Counted from the stretch's first letter, positions 1-9,888 are shown. The stretch is 53,714 nt of DNA from Betaproteobacteria bacterium (GCA_013287275.1 JABDED010000013.1:1-53714); one strand, 5' to 3'. The notes: generated by a model from the sequence alone, not told the origin. Program-made: numbers and translations.

Positions 1-1098
1 GACAGCTCATGGTATTTCATGCGCTACTGCGACGCGCGCAATCCCGACGCCATGGTGGCCGAAGGCACCAAATACTGGATGCCGATGGACCAGTATATAG
101 GCGGCATCGAACACGCGATCCTGCATCTGCTGTATGCGCGTTTCTGGACCAAGGTGATGCGCGACTTGAAATTGATCGATGCCAGCGAGCCTTTCTCCAG
201 GCTGCTGACCCAGGGCATGGTATTGAAGGGCGCATTCTTCCAGAAGCCGGAAGGCGCCGGCAAGAATTATTACTGGGAACATGAAGTCGACGTGATCCAC
301 AACGAACAGGGTGTGGTGATCGGCGGCAAACTCAAATCCGACGGTACGCCGCTGGAGTACGAGATGACCACGATGTCCAAGTCCAAGAGCAACGGCGTCG
401 ACCCGCAGGAATTGATCAACCAGTTCGGCGCCGATACGGCCCGCCTGTTTGTGATGTTTGCGTCGCCGCCTGAACAGACGCTGGAATGGAACGACTCCGG
501 CGTCGAAGGTGCGCACCGCTTCCTGCGCCGCGTCTGGGCGTTTGGCGCCAAGAACGAAGCTGCGCTGGCCGATGCCGGAAAAATGCCGGCCGACCTGAGC
601 GCCGATGCCAAGACCCTGCGCCGCGAAGTGCATACCGTGCTGCGCCAGATCAGCTACGATTACGAACGCATGCAATACAACACGGTGGTGTCCGGCGCGA
701 TGAAATTGCTGAACACGATAGAATCCTTCAAGCTGGAAGGCGATGGGCATGCTGCCGCATCGCGCGAAGCATTCGGCATCCTGCTGCGCAGCCTGTATCC
801 GGTATGTCCGCACGTCAGCCACGGCTTGTGGGAAGAGTTGGGCTATGCGGCCGAGTTCGGCGATTTGCTGGATGCGCCCTGGCCGCAAGTGGACGAGGCA
901 GCCCTGGTGCAGACCGAAATCGAGATGATGATACAAGTGAACGGCAAACTGCGCGGCAGCATCAAGGTCGCCAAGGATGCCGACAAGGCCACCATAGAAG
1001 CGGCGGCGCTGGCCAATGAAAACGTGCAGCGCTATGTTGAAGGGGCGCCGAAGAAGATCATCGTCGTGCCCGGCAAGCTGGTCAATATCGTTGCGTGA
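1..1098 (+). CDS. leuS: Leucyl-tRNA synthetase, C-terminal part (5' end outside window)
   Basis: Charges tRNA-Leu with leucine in the cytoplasm. The reading frame is open from base 1, and the stop TGA is at 1096-1098, so about 365 C-terminal residues of a roughly 870-residue enzyme are present. The first residues, [10 protein letters not shown], are the typical LeuRS block after the editing domain. The KMSKS-type loop reads [12 protein letters not shown] (around residue 125 of the fragment) and is followed by the family block [20 protein letters not shown]. The anticodon-binding domain and the usual ending [11 protein letters not shown] complete it. The first lysine of KMSKS is threonine; that position varies among class I synthetases, while the second lysine, which is catalytically important, is kept. 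lptE starts 28 bp downstream and is probably co-transcribed. Identity is very safe. Confidence 0.97.
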   Translation, partial: DSSWYFMRYCDARNPDAMVAEGTKYWMPMDQYIGGIEHAILHLLYARFWTKVMRDLKLIDASEPFSRLLTQGMVLKGAFFQKPEGAGKNYYWEHEVDVIHNEQGVVIGGKLKSDGTPLEYEMTTMSKSKSNGVDPQELINQFGADTARLFVMFASPPEQTLEWNDSGVEGAHRFLRRVWAFGAKNEAALADAGKMPADLSADAKTLRREVHTVLRQISYDYERMQYNTVVSGAMKLLNTIESFKLEGDGHAAASREAFGILLRSLYPVCPHVSHGLWEELGYAAEFGDLLDAPWPQVDEAALVQTEIEMMIQVNGKLRGSIKVAKDADKATIEAAALANENVQRYVEGAPKKIIVVPGKLVNIVA

Positions 1099-1126
1099 TA
1101 CCTCAATAAACAGCAAGGAAATATAC

Positions 1127-1633
1127 ATGCGTCGCAGTCTATCCAAGTCCGTCCGGTTCGCCAGCCTGTTTGCGCTGGCGCTGATGCTGTCCGCCTGCGG
1201 GTTTGCGATGCGCGGCGCGGTGTCTTTTCCATTCAAGAGCATCTATGTGGGTTTTAGCGAAGCTTCGCCTTTGGGCGGTGAGCTGAAACGCAATATCCGC
1301 GCCAATGGCCAGACCGTCATTACTTCCAGCCAGAACGACGCCGAAGTGATCCTGGACGTATTGGACGAGAAACGGGAGAAGGTCATCCTGTCGCTGAACA
1401 GCCAGGGCCGGGTACGCGAATACAATTTGCTGTACACGCTGCGCTTTCGTGTCAGGGACAAGGCAGGCAAGGAATTCCTGGAACCAACGGAAATCGTCCT
1501 GAAGCGCAATATCACCTTCAATGAATCCCAGGTGCTGGCAAAAGAAGCCGAGGAAGCCGTGCTATACCGTGATATGCAGTCCGACCTGGTGCAACAGATC
1601 TTGCGCAGGTTGGCCGTGCTGAACATGAGCTGA
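1127..1633 (+). CDS. lptE: LPS-assembly lipoprotein LptE
   Basis: LptE plugs the LptD beta-barrel in the outer membrane and helps place lipopolysaccharide in the outer leaflet. The frame is open further upstream, but the ATG at 1127 follows an AAGGAA ribosome site and begins a lipoprotein signal: basic MRRSLSKSVR, a hydrophobic stretch, then lipobox LSAC with Cys at about residue 25. The product is 168 residues, normal for the family, and continues GFAMRGAVSFPFKSIYVG, the usual LptE start of the mature protein. It sits between leuS and holA, the common order in beta- and gammaproteobacteria, and holA follows 11 bp after the stop. Confidence 0.94.
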   Translation: MRRSLSKSVRFASLFALALMLSACGFAMRGAVSFPFKSIYVGFSEASPLGGELKRNIRANGQTVITSSQNDAEVILDVLDEKREKVILSLNSQGRVREYNLLYTLRFRVRDKAGKEFLEPTEIVLKRNITFNESQVLAKEAEEAVLYRDMQSDLVQQILRRLAVLNMS

Positions 1634-1644
1634 CGGGAAAATCG

Positions 1645-2661
1645 ATGCAATTGCGTTTTGATGCGATCGACGCGCACCTGGCTAAATCGCTGGCTCCCTT
1701 GTATGTGATCACTAGCGACGAGCACTTGCTGGCGCTGGAAACTGCGGACAAGATACGCCGGGCGGCGCGCAGCCAGGGTTTCCTGGAACGCGACATACTG
1801 ACGGTGGAGCGCAGTTTCAAATGGGGAGCCCTGCTGGCGGCCAATCAATCGCAATCGCTGTTCGGCGACAAGAAACTGATAGACCTGCGCATCCCTACCG
1901 GCAAGCCCGGCAAAGATGGCGGGCAGGCGCTGCAGGATTACGTGACGCATCTGTCGCCTGATAACCTGACTTTGATCACGCTGCCCAAGCTGGATTGGGC
2001 AACGCAAAAAGCCGCCTGGGTGGGCAGCTTGCAGCAAGCAGCGGTGTATATCGACATCCCGCTGGTGGAGCGCGCGCAACTGCCTTCATGGATATCGATG
2101 CGCCTGTCCTTGCAGGGGCAGAGCGCCGACCGGCAAAGCCTGGATTTTATTGCCGACCGGGTGGAAGGCAATTTGCTGGCTGCGCATCAGGAAATACAAA
2201 AACTGGCTTTGCTGCATCCGCAGGGTAAATTGAGTTTCGAGCAAATCCATGACGCCGTGCTGAATGTTGCCCGTTATGACGTGTTCAAATTAAATGAAGC
2301 GATGCTGGTCGGCGACGTGCCAAGGCTGGTGCGCATGCTGGAAGGCTTGAAAGGCGAAGGCGAAGCGCTGCCGCTGGTATTATGGGCGGTAGCGGAAGAA
2401 ATCCGCACCTTGCTGAAGCTGAAATCCGGCATGACACAGGGGCGTCCGCTGGGCATCTTGTTGAAAGAATATCGTATCTGGGGGCCGCGCGAGAAATTGA
2501 TGGCCCCAGCACTGCACCGCGTGAGCCAGGCCGCGCTGGAGGCGGCGCTGCAGGATGCCGCACAAGTCGATAAGATGGTCAAAGGCTTGCGCGCCAGGGA
2601 TTTCGCCGGCGATGCCTGGGACGCATTGTTACAGCTGGGCTTGCGCATAGCGAAAGCCTGA
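1645..2661 (+). CDS. holA: DNA polymerase III subunit delta
   Basis: The delta subunit of the clamp loader opens the beta sliding clamp on DNA. The product is 338 residues, standard length. It has the N-terminal stretch MQLRFDAIDAHLAKSLAPLY and the region LDFIADRVEGNLLAAHQEIQ, which matches the AAA+-like core of HolA (family pattern GNLLAA.QEI.KL). The C-terminal third is the helical collar domain. It follows lptE by 11 bp with a weak GGGAAA ribosome site and is very probably in the same transcript. The 219 bp to proA contain an 8-bp palindrome CCAATTGG (2707-2714) and no gene. Confidence 0.94.
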   Translation: MQLRFDAIDAHLAKSLAPLYVITSDEHLLALETADKIRRAARSQGFLERDILTVERSFKWGALLAANQSQSLFGDKKLIDLRIPTGKPGKDGGQALQDYVTHLSPDNLTLITLPKLDWATQKAAWVGSLQQAAVYIDIPLVERAQLPSWISMRLSLQGQSADRQSLDFIADRVEGNLLAAHQEIQKLALLHPQGKLSFEQIHDAVLNVARYDVFKLNEAMLVGDVPRLVRMLEGLKGEGEALPLVLWAVAEEIRTLLKLKSGMTQGRPLGILLKEYRIWGPREKLMAPALHRVSQAALEAALQDAAQVDKMVKGLRARDFAGDAWDALLQLGLRIAKA

Positions 2662-2880
2662 GCGGCCCGCCGCAGGTGAAGGCCGAAGCGGCAAAAAAAT
2701 AATTGTCCAATTGGCAGCGATACCCACAAAGTATCAGGCTTTGCGATTGGGCTAGTGGACTGTAACAGCTCACTAACGACCAGCATGCTGGCGGCAGCCC
2801 CCTTATCCAGGGATGTGCAACAGGCGGCGTCAATTTTGGGAAAAAATTGATCCTTCAGGAATTTATTTCAAAGCAAGCAA

Positions 2881-4146
2881 ATGGATATCAAGCAATACAT
2901 GAACGACGTCGGCACACGCGCCCGCAAAGCATCGCGCGCGATGGCCAAGGCCGATACTGCAGCGAAGAATCTGGCCCTGTCGCTGATCGCTGCGGCGATC
3001 CGCCGCGAAGCCGCGGCCCTGCGCGCCGCCAATGAAAAAGACCTGGACGCCGCGCGCGCCAGCGGCCTGGCGCCGGCCATGCTGGACAGGCTGACCCTGT
3101 CCGACAAGGCGATTGCGACGATGGCCGAGGGCCTGGAGCAAATCGTCAGCCTGGCCGATCCCATCGGTGAGATATCGAATATGAAATACCGCCCCACCGG
3201 CATACAGGTGGGGCAGATGCGCGTGCCCTTGGGCGTGATAGGCATCATTTATGAAGCGCGCCCCAATGTGACCGTAGATGCGGCCGGCCTGTGCATCAAG
3301 AGCGGCAATGCGACGATACTGCGCGGCGGCTCGGAAGCGATACACTGCAACCAGGCGCTGGCCAAACTGGTCAAGGAAGGCTTGTCCGGCGCCGGCTTGC
3401 CGGCCGATGCGGTACAGATCGTAGAGACCACCGACCGCGCCGCCGTCGGTGAATTGATCGCGATGCCGCAATATGTGGACGTGATCGTGCCGCGCGGCGG
3501 CAAGGGCCTGATAGAGCGCCTGATGCGTGAATCCAAGGTGCCGATGATCAAGCACCTGGACGGTATCTGCCACGTGTATGTGGACGACAAGGCGGACATC
3601 GCCAAAGCGGTCGCGGTTGCATTCAATGCCAAATGCCATCGCTACGGCACCTGCAATACGATGGAGACACTGCTGGTCGCACAAGGCATTGCAGCGCAGC
3701 TGTTGCCGCAACTGGCGCAACTGTATGCCGGCCAGCAAGTCGAATTGCGCTGTGATCCTGTCGCAGCAAAGATACTGGCTGCTTATCCGCATCTGGCGGC
3801 CGCAACCGAAGAAGACTGGAGCACCGAATACCTTGCGCCTGTACTGGCAATCAAGATAGTGGCCGACATGGATGAGGCGATAGAGCATATCAACCGCTAT
3901 TCGTCGCAGCATACCGATGCCATCCTCACCGAGGACTATAGCCGCGCCATGCGTTTCCTGCGCGAAGTGGACTCCGCCTCGGTCATGGTGAATGCGTCCA
4001 CCCGTTTTGCCGACGGCTTTGAATATGGGCTCGGCGCGGAGATCGGTATCTCCAACGATAAACTGCACGCGCGCGGGCCGGTAGGGCTGGAGGGGCTGAC
4101 CTCGCTGAAGTATGTCGTGTTCGGGCATGGCGAAATCAGGAAATAG
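2881..4146 (+). CDS. proA: Gamma-glutamyl phosphate reductase
   Basis: Second step of proline synthesis: NADPH-dependent reduction of glutamate-5-phosphate to the semialdehyde, in the cytoplasm. The product is 421 residues, normal for ProA. Family blocks visible are [20 protein letters not shown], the nucleotide-binding [12 protein letters not shown], and [13 protein letters not shown] with the catalytic Cys. The C-terminal [20 protein letters not shown] is also typical. No strong Shine-Dalgarno stands just before the ATG; AGGA lies about 25 bases upstream. ProB, the kinase partner, is not in the window. In this group proA commonly follows holA. Confidence 0.97.
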   Translation: MDIKQYMNDVGTRARKASRAMAKADTAAKNLALSLIAAAIRREAAALRAANEKDLDAARASGLAPAMLDRLTLSDKAIATMAEGLEQIVSLADPIGEISNMKYRPTGIQVGQMRVPLGVIGIIYEARPNVTVDAAGLCIKSGNATILRGGSEAIHCNQALAKLVKEGLSGAGLPADAVQIVETTDRAAVGELIAMPQYVDVIVPRGGKGLIERLMRESKVPMIKHLDGICHVYVDDKADIAKAVAVAFNAKCHRYGTCNTMETLLVAQGIAAQLLPQLAQLYAGQQVELRCDPVAAKILAAYPHLAAATEEDWSTEYLAPVLAIKIVADMDEAIEHINRYSSQHTDAILTEDYSRAMRFLREVDSASVMVNASTRFADGFEYGLGAEIGISNDKLHARGPVGLEGLTSLKYVVFGHGEIRK

Positions 4147-4198
4147 GTAGCAAGCGGATAATAAGCAGACAATAAGCGTAGTTGATTAAAGGAAAAAT

Positions 4199-4621
4199 AT
4201 GCTGTGGATCAAAGCCTTGCACGTCGTTTTCATCATTTCCTGGTTTGCCGGCCTGTTTTACCTGCCGCGGATTTTTGTAAATCTGGCCATGGAAAATGAA
4301 ACCACGACGACCGAGCGCCTGCTGCTGATGGCGCGCAAGCTGTACCGCTTCATGACGATGCTGGCAGTGCCGGCGATAGTTTTCGGCCTGTGGCTATACC
4401 TGGGCTACGGCATAGGCAAGGGCCCCGGCAATGGCTGGATGCATGCGAAGCTGGGCGTCGTTGTGCTGTTGCTGGGATATCACCACGCCTGCGGTTCGCT
4501 GCTGAAAAAATTTGAGCAGGGCCGCAACCAGCGCAGCCACCAATGGTTTCGCTGGTTTAATGAAGTGCCCGTGGTCTTGTTGCTGGCTGTGGTTATCCTG
4601 GTCGTCGTCAAGCCGTTTTAA
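4199..4621 (+). CDS. hemJ: HemJ/CopD-family membrane protein, probable protoporphyrinogen IX oxidase
   Basis: The HemJ family (formerly UPF0093) oxidises protoporphyrinogen IX to protoporphyrin IX in bacteria lacking HemG and HemY. The product is a 140-residue integral membrane protein with about four hydrophobic helices. The start MLWIKALHVVF with His8, followed by WFAGLFYLPRIFV, is the family signature; the conserved His is thought to bind heme. Short loops contain HAKLGVV and HHACG, with further conserved histidines. An AAAGGAAAAAT ribosome site precedes the ATG. It lies 52 bp after proA. The exact substrate is by family; some relatives are annotated only as CopD-like. Confidence 0.82.
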   Translation: MLWIKALHVVFIISWFAGLFYLPRIFVNLAMENETTTTERLLLMARKLYRFMTMLAVPAIVFGLWLYLGYGIGKGPGNGWMHAKLGVVVLLLGYHHACGSLLKKFEQGRNQRSHQWFRWFNEVPVVLLLAVVILVVVKPF

Positions 4622-4674
4622 AGTTGTCCGTATGTTTTTTGTTATTTCGCCGAAGCACATTTCAGGAGTGATGC

Positions 4675-5277
4675 ATGTCCAAGGTTTGTGAGTATTATTT
4701 TGCACCTCAATCGCCGTGGTCATACCTGGGGCATCAGCGCTTTGTCGCATTGGCAAAAAAATACGATGTGAAGATAGACGCCCGGCCCTTTGACCTGGGC
4801 AAGATATTCGGTGTTTCCGGAGGCTTGCCGCTGGCCAAGAGAGCGCCGCAACGGCAGGCCTACAGGCTGGTTGAAATGCAGCGCTGGAGCGAGTACCTGG
4901 GTTTGCCCATGAACCTGCAGCCGACATTTTTCCCGGTCGCCGCCGATCCCGCGGCCAGGCTGATCATTGCGGCGAACCTGGCAAACGGCACGGAAGCGGC
5001 GATGAACCTGACCCAGGCCATCATGTCTGCGGTCTGGGCGGATCAAAGGAATATTGCCGATCCGGACACCCTGGCCGCACTGGCGCAAGAGTGCGAACTG
5101 GACGGCAAGGCCTTGTTGAAGTCGTCGGAAACCGCCAGTGTGCAGGCGGAATACGACAGGTTTACCAATGACGCCAGCGCCGCCAATGTATTCGGCGCTC
5201 CGTGGTTCGTGTATCAGGGCGAAGGCTACTGGGGGCAAGACAGGTTGGATTTCCTGGAGCGTGCGTTCCAGAAATAA
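4675..5277 (+). CDS. DsbA-fold 2-hydroxychromene-2-carboxylate isomerase family protein
   Basis: A 200-residue protein of the kappa-GST/2-hydroxychromene-2-carboxylate isomerase family (DsbA-like thioredoxin fold, glutathione-dependent in studied members). The N-terminal YFAPQSPWSYLGHQRF contains the family SPWSYL block, whose Ser binds glutathione. The end, GAPWFVYQGEGYWGQDRLDF, carries the usual cis-Pro region and the YWGQDRLDF block. There is no CXXC, so it is not a disulfide oxidase. A good AGGAGTG ribosome site precedes the ATG. A hairpin terminator follows at 5341. A clear paralogue is encoded at 20327-20926. The true substrate is unknown; it need not be a naphthalene metabolite. Confidence 0.85.
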   Translation: MSKVCEYYFAPQSPWSYLGHQRFVALAKKYDVKIDARPFDLGKIFGVSGGLPLAKRAPQRQAYRLVEMQRWSEYLGLPMNLQPTFFPVAADPAARLIIAANLANGTEAAMNLTQAIMSAVWADQRNIADPDTLAALAQECELDGKALLKSSETASVQAEYDRFTNDASAANVFGAPWFVYQGEGYWGQDRLDFLERAFQK

Positions 5278-5340
5278 ACAATCGCAATACTGCCGCTGTA
5301 TTTAAGGCGGCGAGCTGGCACTGTAAATGCAGCAAACAGG

Positions 5341-5361
5341 ACAGGCAATGGTGCCTGTTTT
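5341..5361 (+). terminator. Rho-independent terminator after the isomerase gene
   Basis: Perfect 7-bp arms ACAGGCA and TGCCTGT with a 4-base loop ATGG, then TTTT overlapping the end of the stem. It lies 64 bp after the isomerase stop and before the methyltransferase start at 5398. The T run is short, so termination may be partial. Confidence 0.55.
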
Positions 5362-5397
5362 GCACATATTGATCTACTACGGATAAAAGGTACTCCT

Positions 5398-6612
5398 ATG
5401 ACACGTTACTCTTATTTCTGCCCCTGCCCACGCGGCCTGGAAGCTGCCCTGGCGGAAGAGCTGGATGAAATATCCCAGCTGGACAAATCCCTGAAAGTTC
5501 ACAACCAGGTTCCCGGCGGCGTCCATTGCTCCGGCGTATTGCAGGATGCCTACCGCATCAACCTGCATTCCAGGATAGCCTCGCGGGTGCTGCTGCGCAT
5601 GGCGCACGCCGGCTACGTCAATGAAAACGATATCTACGACCTGACGCTGGACCAGCCCTGGGAAGACTGGTTCGGCTACCATCACACGATACGGGTCGAT
5701 GTCACCGCCGTGAAGTCGCCGCTGAAGAGCCTGGAATTTACAACGCTGAAGATCAAGGATGCGATCTGCGACCGGTTCCGCGACCAGTTCACGCAAAGGC
5801 CTTCAGTCGATACCAAGAATCCCGACATGCGCATCGTCGGCTTCCTGGACGCGCATAATTTTACCGTGTACCTGGACACCTCCGGCGAAGCCCTGTTCAA
5901 GCGCGGCTGGCGCATGGAAACCGGCGATGCGCCCCTGCGCGAAAACCTGGCGGCCGGCTTGCTGCGCACGTCGGGCTGGAAACCGGGCGTGCCGCTGTTT
6001 GACCCCATGTGCGGTTCCGGCACTATCTTGATTGAAGCGGCGCAAATGGTGGCCGGTATCCCGCCCGGCATACGGCGCGAGTTTGCATTCGAGAAGTTCG
6101 GCAGCTTTAATGAAGAAGAATGGCAGGCGATCAAGGGCGCAGTCAGGGCCCATCCCCTGCCTTCCGAGCCTGGCATCTTCGGCAGCGACATCTCGGGCGA
6201 CATGATAGTCATGACGCGCAATAACCTGAACAAGGCCGGCATCAAGTTTGACGTGCCGCTGAAGCAAATTGAGGCGCAGGAGATCAAGGCGCCGACTGAG
6301 ATTCCGGGCATCCTGCTGACCAACCCGCCTTACGGCGAAAGGATAGGCGTGCGCGGCGACAGCACGGTGGAGGCGGACGATCTGGCCAAGGACTTTTTCA
6401 GCGCATTCAGCACTACGCTGAAGCAGCGTTTCGCCGGCTGGAGCGTATTCCTGTTCACCGCCGACCTGGGCTTGCCGAAATTGCTGCGCCTGAAGGAATC
6501 GCGCAAGACGCCTTTCTTCAACGGCGCATTGGAATGCCGCTTGTTCCGCTTCGATATGGTTGCAGGTTTCAACCGCAGGGAAGAGGCCAAGCCGAAGCCG
6601 GCGGCGCAATAA
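5398..6612 (+). CDS. THUMP-domain class I RNA methyltransferase (RlmL N-terminal/YpsC type)
   Basis: Predicted SAM-dependent methyltransferase for guanine N2 in 23S rRNA. The product is 404 residues and corresponds to the first half of E. coli RlmL (which is a 700-residue fusion) or to Bacillus YpsC. Order: N-terminal ferredoxin-like region and THUMP domain (about 1-160), the RFRDQFTQRPSVD linker block, then a Rossmann methyltransferase domain. That domain has the SAM motif FDPMCGSGTILIEAA near residue 200 and the catalytic NPPYGERIG near residue 308. The upstream hairpin at 5341 suggests its own promoter in 5362-5390, but I cannot assign one. The exact target base (G2445 in E. coli) is inferred from family. 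Confidence 0.9.
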   Translation: MTRYSYFCPCPRGLEAALAEELDEISQLDKSLKVHNQVPGGVHCSGVLQDAYRINLHSRIASRVLLRMAHAGYVNENDIYDLTLDQPWEDWFGYHHTIRVDVTAVKSPLKSLEFTTLKIKDAICDRFRDQFTQRPSVDTKNPDMRIVGFLDAHNFTVYLDTSGEALFKRGWRMETGDAPLRENLAAGLLRTSGWKPGVPLFDPMCGSGTILIEAAQMVAGIPPGIRREFAFEKFGSFNEEEWQAIKGAVRAHPLPSEPGIFGSDISGDMIVMTRNNLNKAGIKFDVPLKQIEAQEIKAPTEIPGILLTNPPYGERIGVRGDSTVEADDLAKDFFSAFSTTLKQRFAGWSVFLFTADLGLPKLLRLKESRKTPFFNGALECRLFRFDMVAGFNRREEAKPKPAAQ

Positions 6613-6769
6613 GCCGACAGAGGTTTGCGCTTTGCGGAGCCGGCTGCCGTTGCGGTGGCCGGCCTGTATTGTGGTTACGTTGGCGTGAAAAAGATTCATT
6701 GCGCATCTTCAGCAGAGGTATGTACTTTGCGTTATGCTGATCAGCTTACTTGTTCAGCCGGAGATAAGC

Positions 6770-8245
6770 ATGTCACAAGCCCAGGTACTCACCCTTAAAG
6801 ATCCCTCACTGTTACGCAATCAGGCCTATATCAACGGATTATGGGTAGATGCGGCCAGTAGTTTCGACGTCACCAACCCTTCTAATCACAAGCTGGTCGG
6901 CACGGTGCCGAACATGGGAGGCAAAGAGACGCAGGCTGCAATCGACGCTGCCCAAAGCGCTTTCCCGGGCTGGGCCGCAAAGACCGGCAAGGAGAGGGCG
7001 GCGGTGATGCGCAAATGGTTCGACCTGATGATCGCCCATGCCGACGACCTGGCCGCGCTGATGACGGCCGAGCAGGGCAAACCGCTGGCCGAGGCCAGGG
7101 GCGAAGTGATCTACGGCGCCAGCTTTATCGAATGGTTTGCCGAAGAAGCCAAGCGGGTTTCCGGTGACGTGATGGCCTCCACCTGGACCGACAAGCGTAT
7201 GGTGGTGCTGAAGCAGCCGATAGGCGTATGCGCGTCGATCACACCGTGGAATTTCCCTATCGCGATGATCACCCGCAAGGTGGCGCCGGCGATTGCGGCG
7301 GGCTGTTCCATCGTGATCAAGCCTGCCGAGCAAACGCCGCTCTCCGCGCTGGCCATCGCCGAGCTCGCACACCGTGCCGGTTTGCCTGCCGGCGTCATGA
7401 ATGTCGTTACTGCGGATTCCGACAAGTCGATAGAGGCCGGCAAGGTGCTGTGCGACAGCCCGGTAGTCCGGCATTTGTCCTTTACCGGCTCTACACCGGT
7501 TGGCCGTATCCTGATGAAGCAGTGCGCACCTACCGTGAAGAAGCTGGCTTTGGAACTGGGCGGGCATGCGCCTTTCATCGTGTTTGAAGATGCCGACCTG
7601 GATGCCGCAGTAGAAGGTGCGCTGCAATCCAAGTTCCGCAATGCAGGACAGACCTGTGTCTGCACCAACCGCTTTTATGCGCATGAATCGATTTACGACG
7701 CGTTCGTCGAGAAACTGGCCGCCGGCGCCGGCAAGATCAAGGTGGGTGACGGCTTCGACCAGGGTGTCAGCCAGGGGCCGCTGATTGATGAGCAGGCGGT
7801 CGCGAAAGTGGAAGAGCACGTCGCAGACGCGATCGCCAAAGGGGCGACAGTGCTGGCGGGCGGCAAAAAAAATGCACTGGGTCCGCTTTTTTATGAACCA
7901 ACCGTGCTGTCCAATGTCCATGATGGGATGCAGATCATGGTTGAAGAAACTTTCGGCCCGGTCGCCGCAGTCGTCAAATTCAAGACAGAAGACGAGGCAA
8001 TCGCCGCTGCCAATAATACCGATTTCGGCCTGGCTTCGTATTTCTATTCGCGCGACGTCGGCCGTGTCTGGCGGGTGGCGGAAAAGCTGGAATACGGCAT
8101 GGTCGGCATCAATACCGGCCTGATCTCCAATGAAGTCGCGCCTTTCGGCGGCGTCAAGCAATCCGGCCTGGGGCGTGAAGGTTCCAAATACGGCATGGAC
8201 GAATACCTGGAAATCAAGTATTTGTGCATGGGCGGCATCAGCTAA
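6770..8245 (+). CDS. gabD: NADP-dependent succinate-semialdehyde dehydrogenase
   Basis: Oxidises succinate semialdehyde to succinate (end of the GABA pathway). An in-frame ATG exists at 6734, but the one at 6770 is preceded by GGAGATAA and gives the usual 491-residue length. The aldehyde-dehydrogenase blocks are complete: substrate/NADP region ITPWNFPIAMITRK, SFTGSTPVGRILMKQ, catalytic Glu in LELGGHAPFIV, catalytic Cys in NAGQTCVCTNRF, and the C-terminal EVAPFGGVKQSGLGREGS typical of GabD. GabT is not adjacent, so the gene stands alone between an RNA methyltransferase and an exporter. A role with other semialdehydes is possible. Confidence 0.93.
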   Translation: MSQAQVLTLKDPSLLRNQAYINGLWVDAASSFDVTNPSNHKLVGTVPNMGGKETQAAIDAAQSAFPGWAAKTGKERAAVMRKWFDLMIAHADDLAALMTAEQGKPLAEARGEVIYGASFIEWFAEEAKRVSGDVMASTWTDKRMVVLKQPIGVCASITPWNFPIAMITRKVAPAIAAGCSIVIKPAEQTPLSALAIAELAHRAGLPAGVMNVVTADSDKSIEAGKVLCDSPVVRHLSFTGSTPVGRILMKQCAPTVKKLALELGGHAPFIVFEDADLDAAVEGALQSKFRNAGQTCVCTNRFYAHESIYDAFVEKLAAGAGKIKVGDGFDQGVSQGPLIDEQAVAKVEEHVADAIAKGATVLAGGKKNALGPLFYEPTVLSNVHDGMQIMVEETFGPVAAVVKFKTEDEAIAAANNTDFGLASYFYSRDVGRVWRVAEKLEYGMVGINTGLISNEVAPFGGVKQSGLGREGSKYGMDEYLEIKYLCMGGIS

Positions 8246-8379
8246 ACATCTGCGGATTGTTGCGCGGCCCGGCAGCAGCCTGGCTTGCGCACCGGGTATT
8301 TTGCCGCTGGCCTGATTTGGACGCATCTAATAAATTGACGGGCAATTTGCATCGTTGAAATCTATCTTGAAATAACAGT

Positions 8380-9639
8380 ATGTCTTCCAAACCAGAACCC
8401 GCATCCACTTCCAAATCCAAGCTGGCCGGCACCGGCGCACTGGCGACTTTGCTGGCGGCGCTGGCGATGCTGGGGCCATTTTCCATCGATACCTACCTGC
8501 CGGCTTTTCCCAGCATACAGGCGACGCTGGGCGCCAGCGCGATAGAAGTCCAGCAGACCCTGACCGCTTATATGCTGGCGTTTGCGGTGATGATTTTATG
8601 GCACGGAGCCCTGTCGGACGCCTTCGGGCGCCGCAATATCATCCTGGTGTCGCTGGCAGTGTTTGCGGTCGCTTCATTCGGCTGCGCCTCCGCGCACAGC
8701 ATCCATTACCTGTGGGGGTTCCGCATCCTGCAAGGGGTGTCGGCCGGGGCCGGCGTCGTGGTCGGCCGCGCGATCATCCGCGATATGTATGCCGGAGCGC
8801 CGGCAGAGCGCCTGCTATCGCTGGTGACGATGATATTTTCTATCGCGCCGGCCATAGCGCCTATCCTGGGTGGCTGGGTCGTTACTTTTTCCGGCTGGCG
8901 CACCATTTTTTTACTGCTGTTCGGATATACCGTCATCCTGCTATGGGTATGTTATAAACGCCTGCCCGAGTCGCTGCCGGTGGAAAAACGCCAGCCTTTC
9001 AGTGCCGAGTTCCTGTGGCAAAGCTACAAGATGGTGTTCAAGTCGCCGTTGTTCCACCTGAAGGCCGGCACCATCGCATTCAATTTTGCCGGTTTGTTTC
9101 TGTACGTTTCAGCGGCACCGGTGTTTATCACCCAGCATCTTAAGCTGGGGCCGGACCAGTTCGGATGGCAGTTCGTGCCGTCGGTGGGGGGGATCTTTTT
9201 CGGCGCCTTGACGGCAAACCGGCTGGCGGGAAAAATCACCGTATGGCGGCAGGTCAACATCGGTTTTTATTTCCTGATAGGCGCGTCGCTGCTCAACTTT
9301 ATCTACCATGCGATCTGGCCCGCGATGTTGCCGTGGTCGGTGATTACGCTGTTCTTTTACACCTTCGGCATGTCCCTGGTGGCGCCGGGCGCTACCCTGC
9401 TGGTGCTGGACCTGTTTCCCACCATCCGTGGCATCGTTGCTTCTTGCCAGTCATTTTCAGTGACGGTATTGGGCGCGGTGGTGGCAGGTGTAGTCGCGCC
9501 GATACTGGATCGTTCCGTGCTATTGCTGGCGCTTGGGCAACTGTTTTTCGCGGTTGCCGGCATGACCACCTGGTATATGTCGCGCGCTTATGCCCGCATG
9601 CTCTCAGGCAAGAAAAACGCCTGGGAGAGCATTGAGTAG
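8380..9639 (+). CDS. Bcr/CflA family multidrug efflux MFS transporter
   Basis: A 419-residue, 12-helix major-facilitator protein of the DHA1 drug:H+ antiporter group. After a polar N-terminus the first helix contains MLGPFSIDTYLPAFP, the Bcr/CflA signature with its membrane-embedded Asp. Loop 2-3 has the MFS motif A version GALSDAFGRRN. Helix 5 carries the antiporter motif region IAPAIAPILGGW. The natural substrate is not predictable; relatives export bicyclomycin, sulfonamides, chloramphenicol or dipeptides. No regulator lies next to it. The 545 bp after the stop are noncoding and lead to the porin. Confidence 0.9.
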   Translation: MSSKPEPASTSKSKLAGTGALATLLAALAMLGPFSIDTYLPAFPSIQATLGASAIEVQQTLTAYMLAFAVMILWHGALSDAFGRRNIILVSLAVFAVASFGCASAHSIHYLWGFRILQGVSAGAGVVVGRAIIRDMYAGAPAERLLSLVTMIFSIAPAIAPILGGWVVTFSGWRTIFLLLFGYTVILLWVCYKRLPESLPVEKRQPFSAEFLWQSYKMVFKSPLFHLKAGTIAFNFAGLFLYVSAAPVFITQHLKLGPDQFGWQFVPSVGGIFFGALTANRLAGKITVWRQVNIGFYFLIGASLLNFIYHAIWPAMLPWSVITLFFYTFGMSLVAPGATLLVLDLFPTIRGIVASCQSFSVTVLGAVVAGVVAPILDRSVLLLALGQLFFAVAGMTTWYMSRAYARMLSGKKNAWESIE

Positions 9640-9821
9640 CTCCTCAGCACGCAAAATGGAATGCGTTTATCATTTCATATGAGACGCACTTCCCTAAATG
9701 CAATAATTTTCGTATCGCACTTAAAATGAGCGCCTCTTTTTAAGTAATGCACTGTATTGTTGCATTGCAAACTTTGTCGCGAACGGGAACTTTTCCTTTT
9801 AAAGCCAGTCCTTGTCATTGG

Positions 9822-9846
9822 TAAATATAAAAATATTTTATATTTA
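9822..9846. repeat. Perfect AT-only inverted repeat upstream of the porin
   Basis: Arms TAAATATAAAA (9822-9832) and TTTTATATTTA (9836-9846) are exact reverse complements, with a 3-base spacer ATA. The element lies about 65 bp upstream of the TATAAT box. Possible roles are a dimeric regulator site, an UP-type or nucleoid-protein site, or cruciform extrusion. No known consensus is claimed. Confidence 0.85.
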
Positions 9847-9888
9847 ACCACTTGAAATTTATTGTATTAACTACATTTTGTTAATGCT

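Noticed and set aside
2664-2700. GC-rich inverted repeat followed by an A run after holA
   Set aside because: The tract is A, not T, on the + strand, and no - strand gene ends there, so it is not a terminator for holA.
2863-4128. Long - strand frames opposite leuS, proA, gabD and holA
   Set aside because: Each mirrors a well-identified enzyme gene on the + strand and shows no domain of its own.
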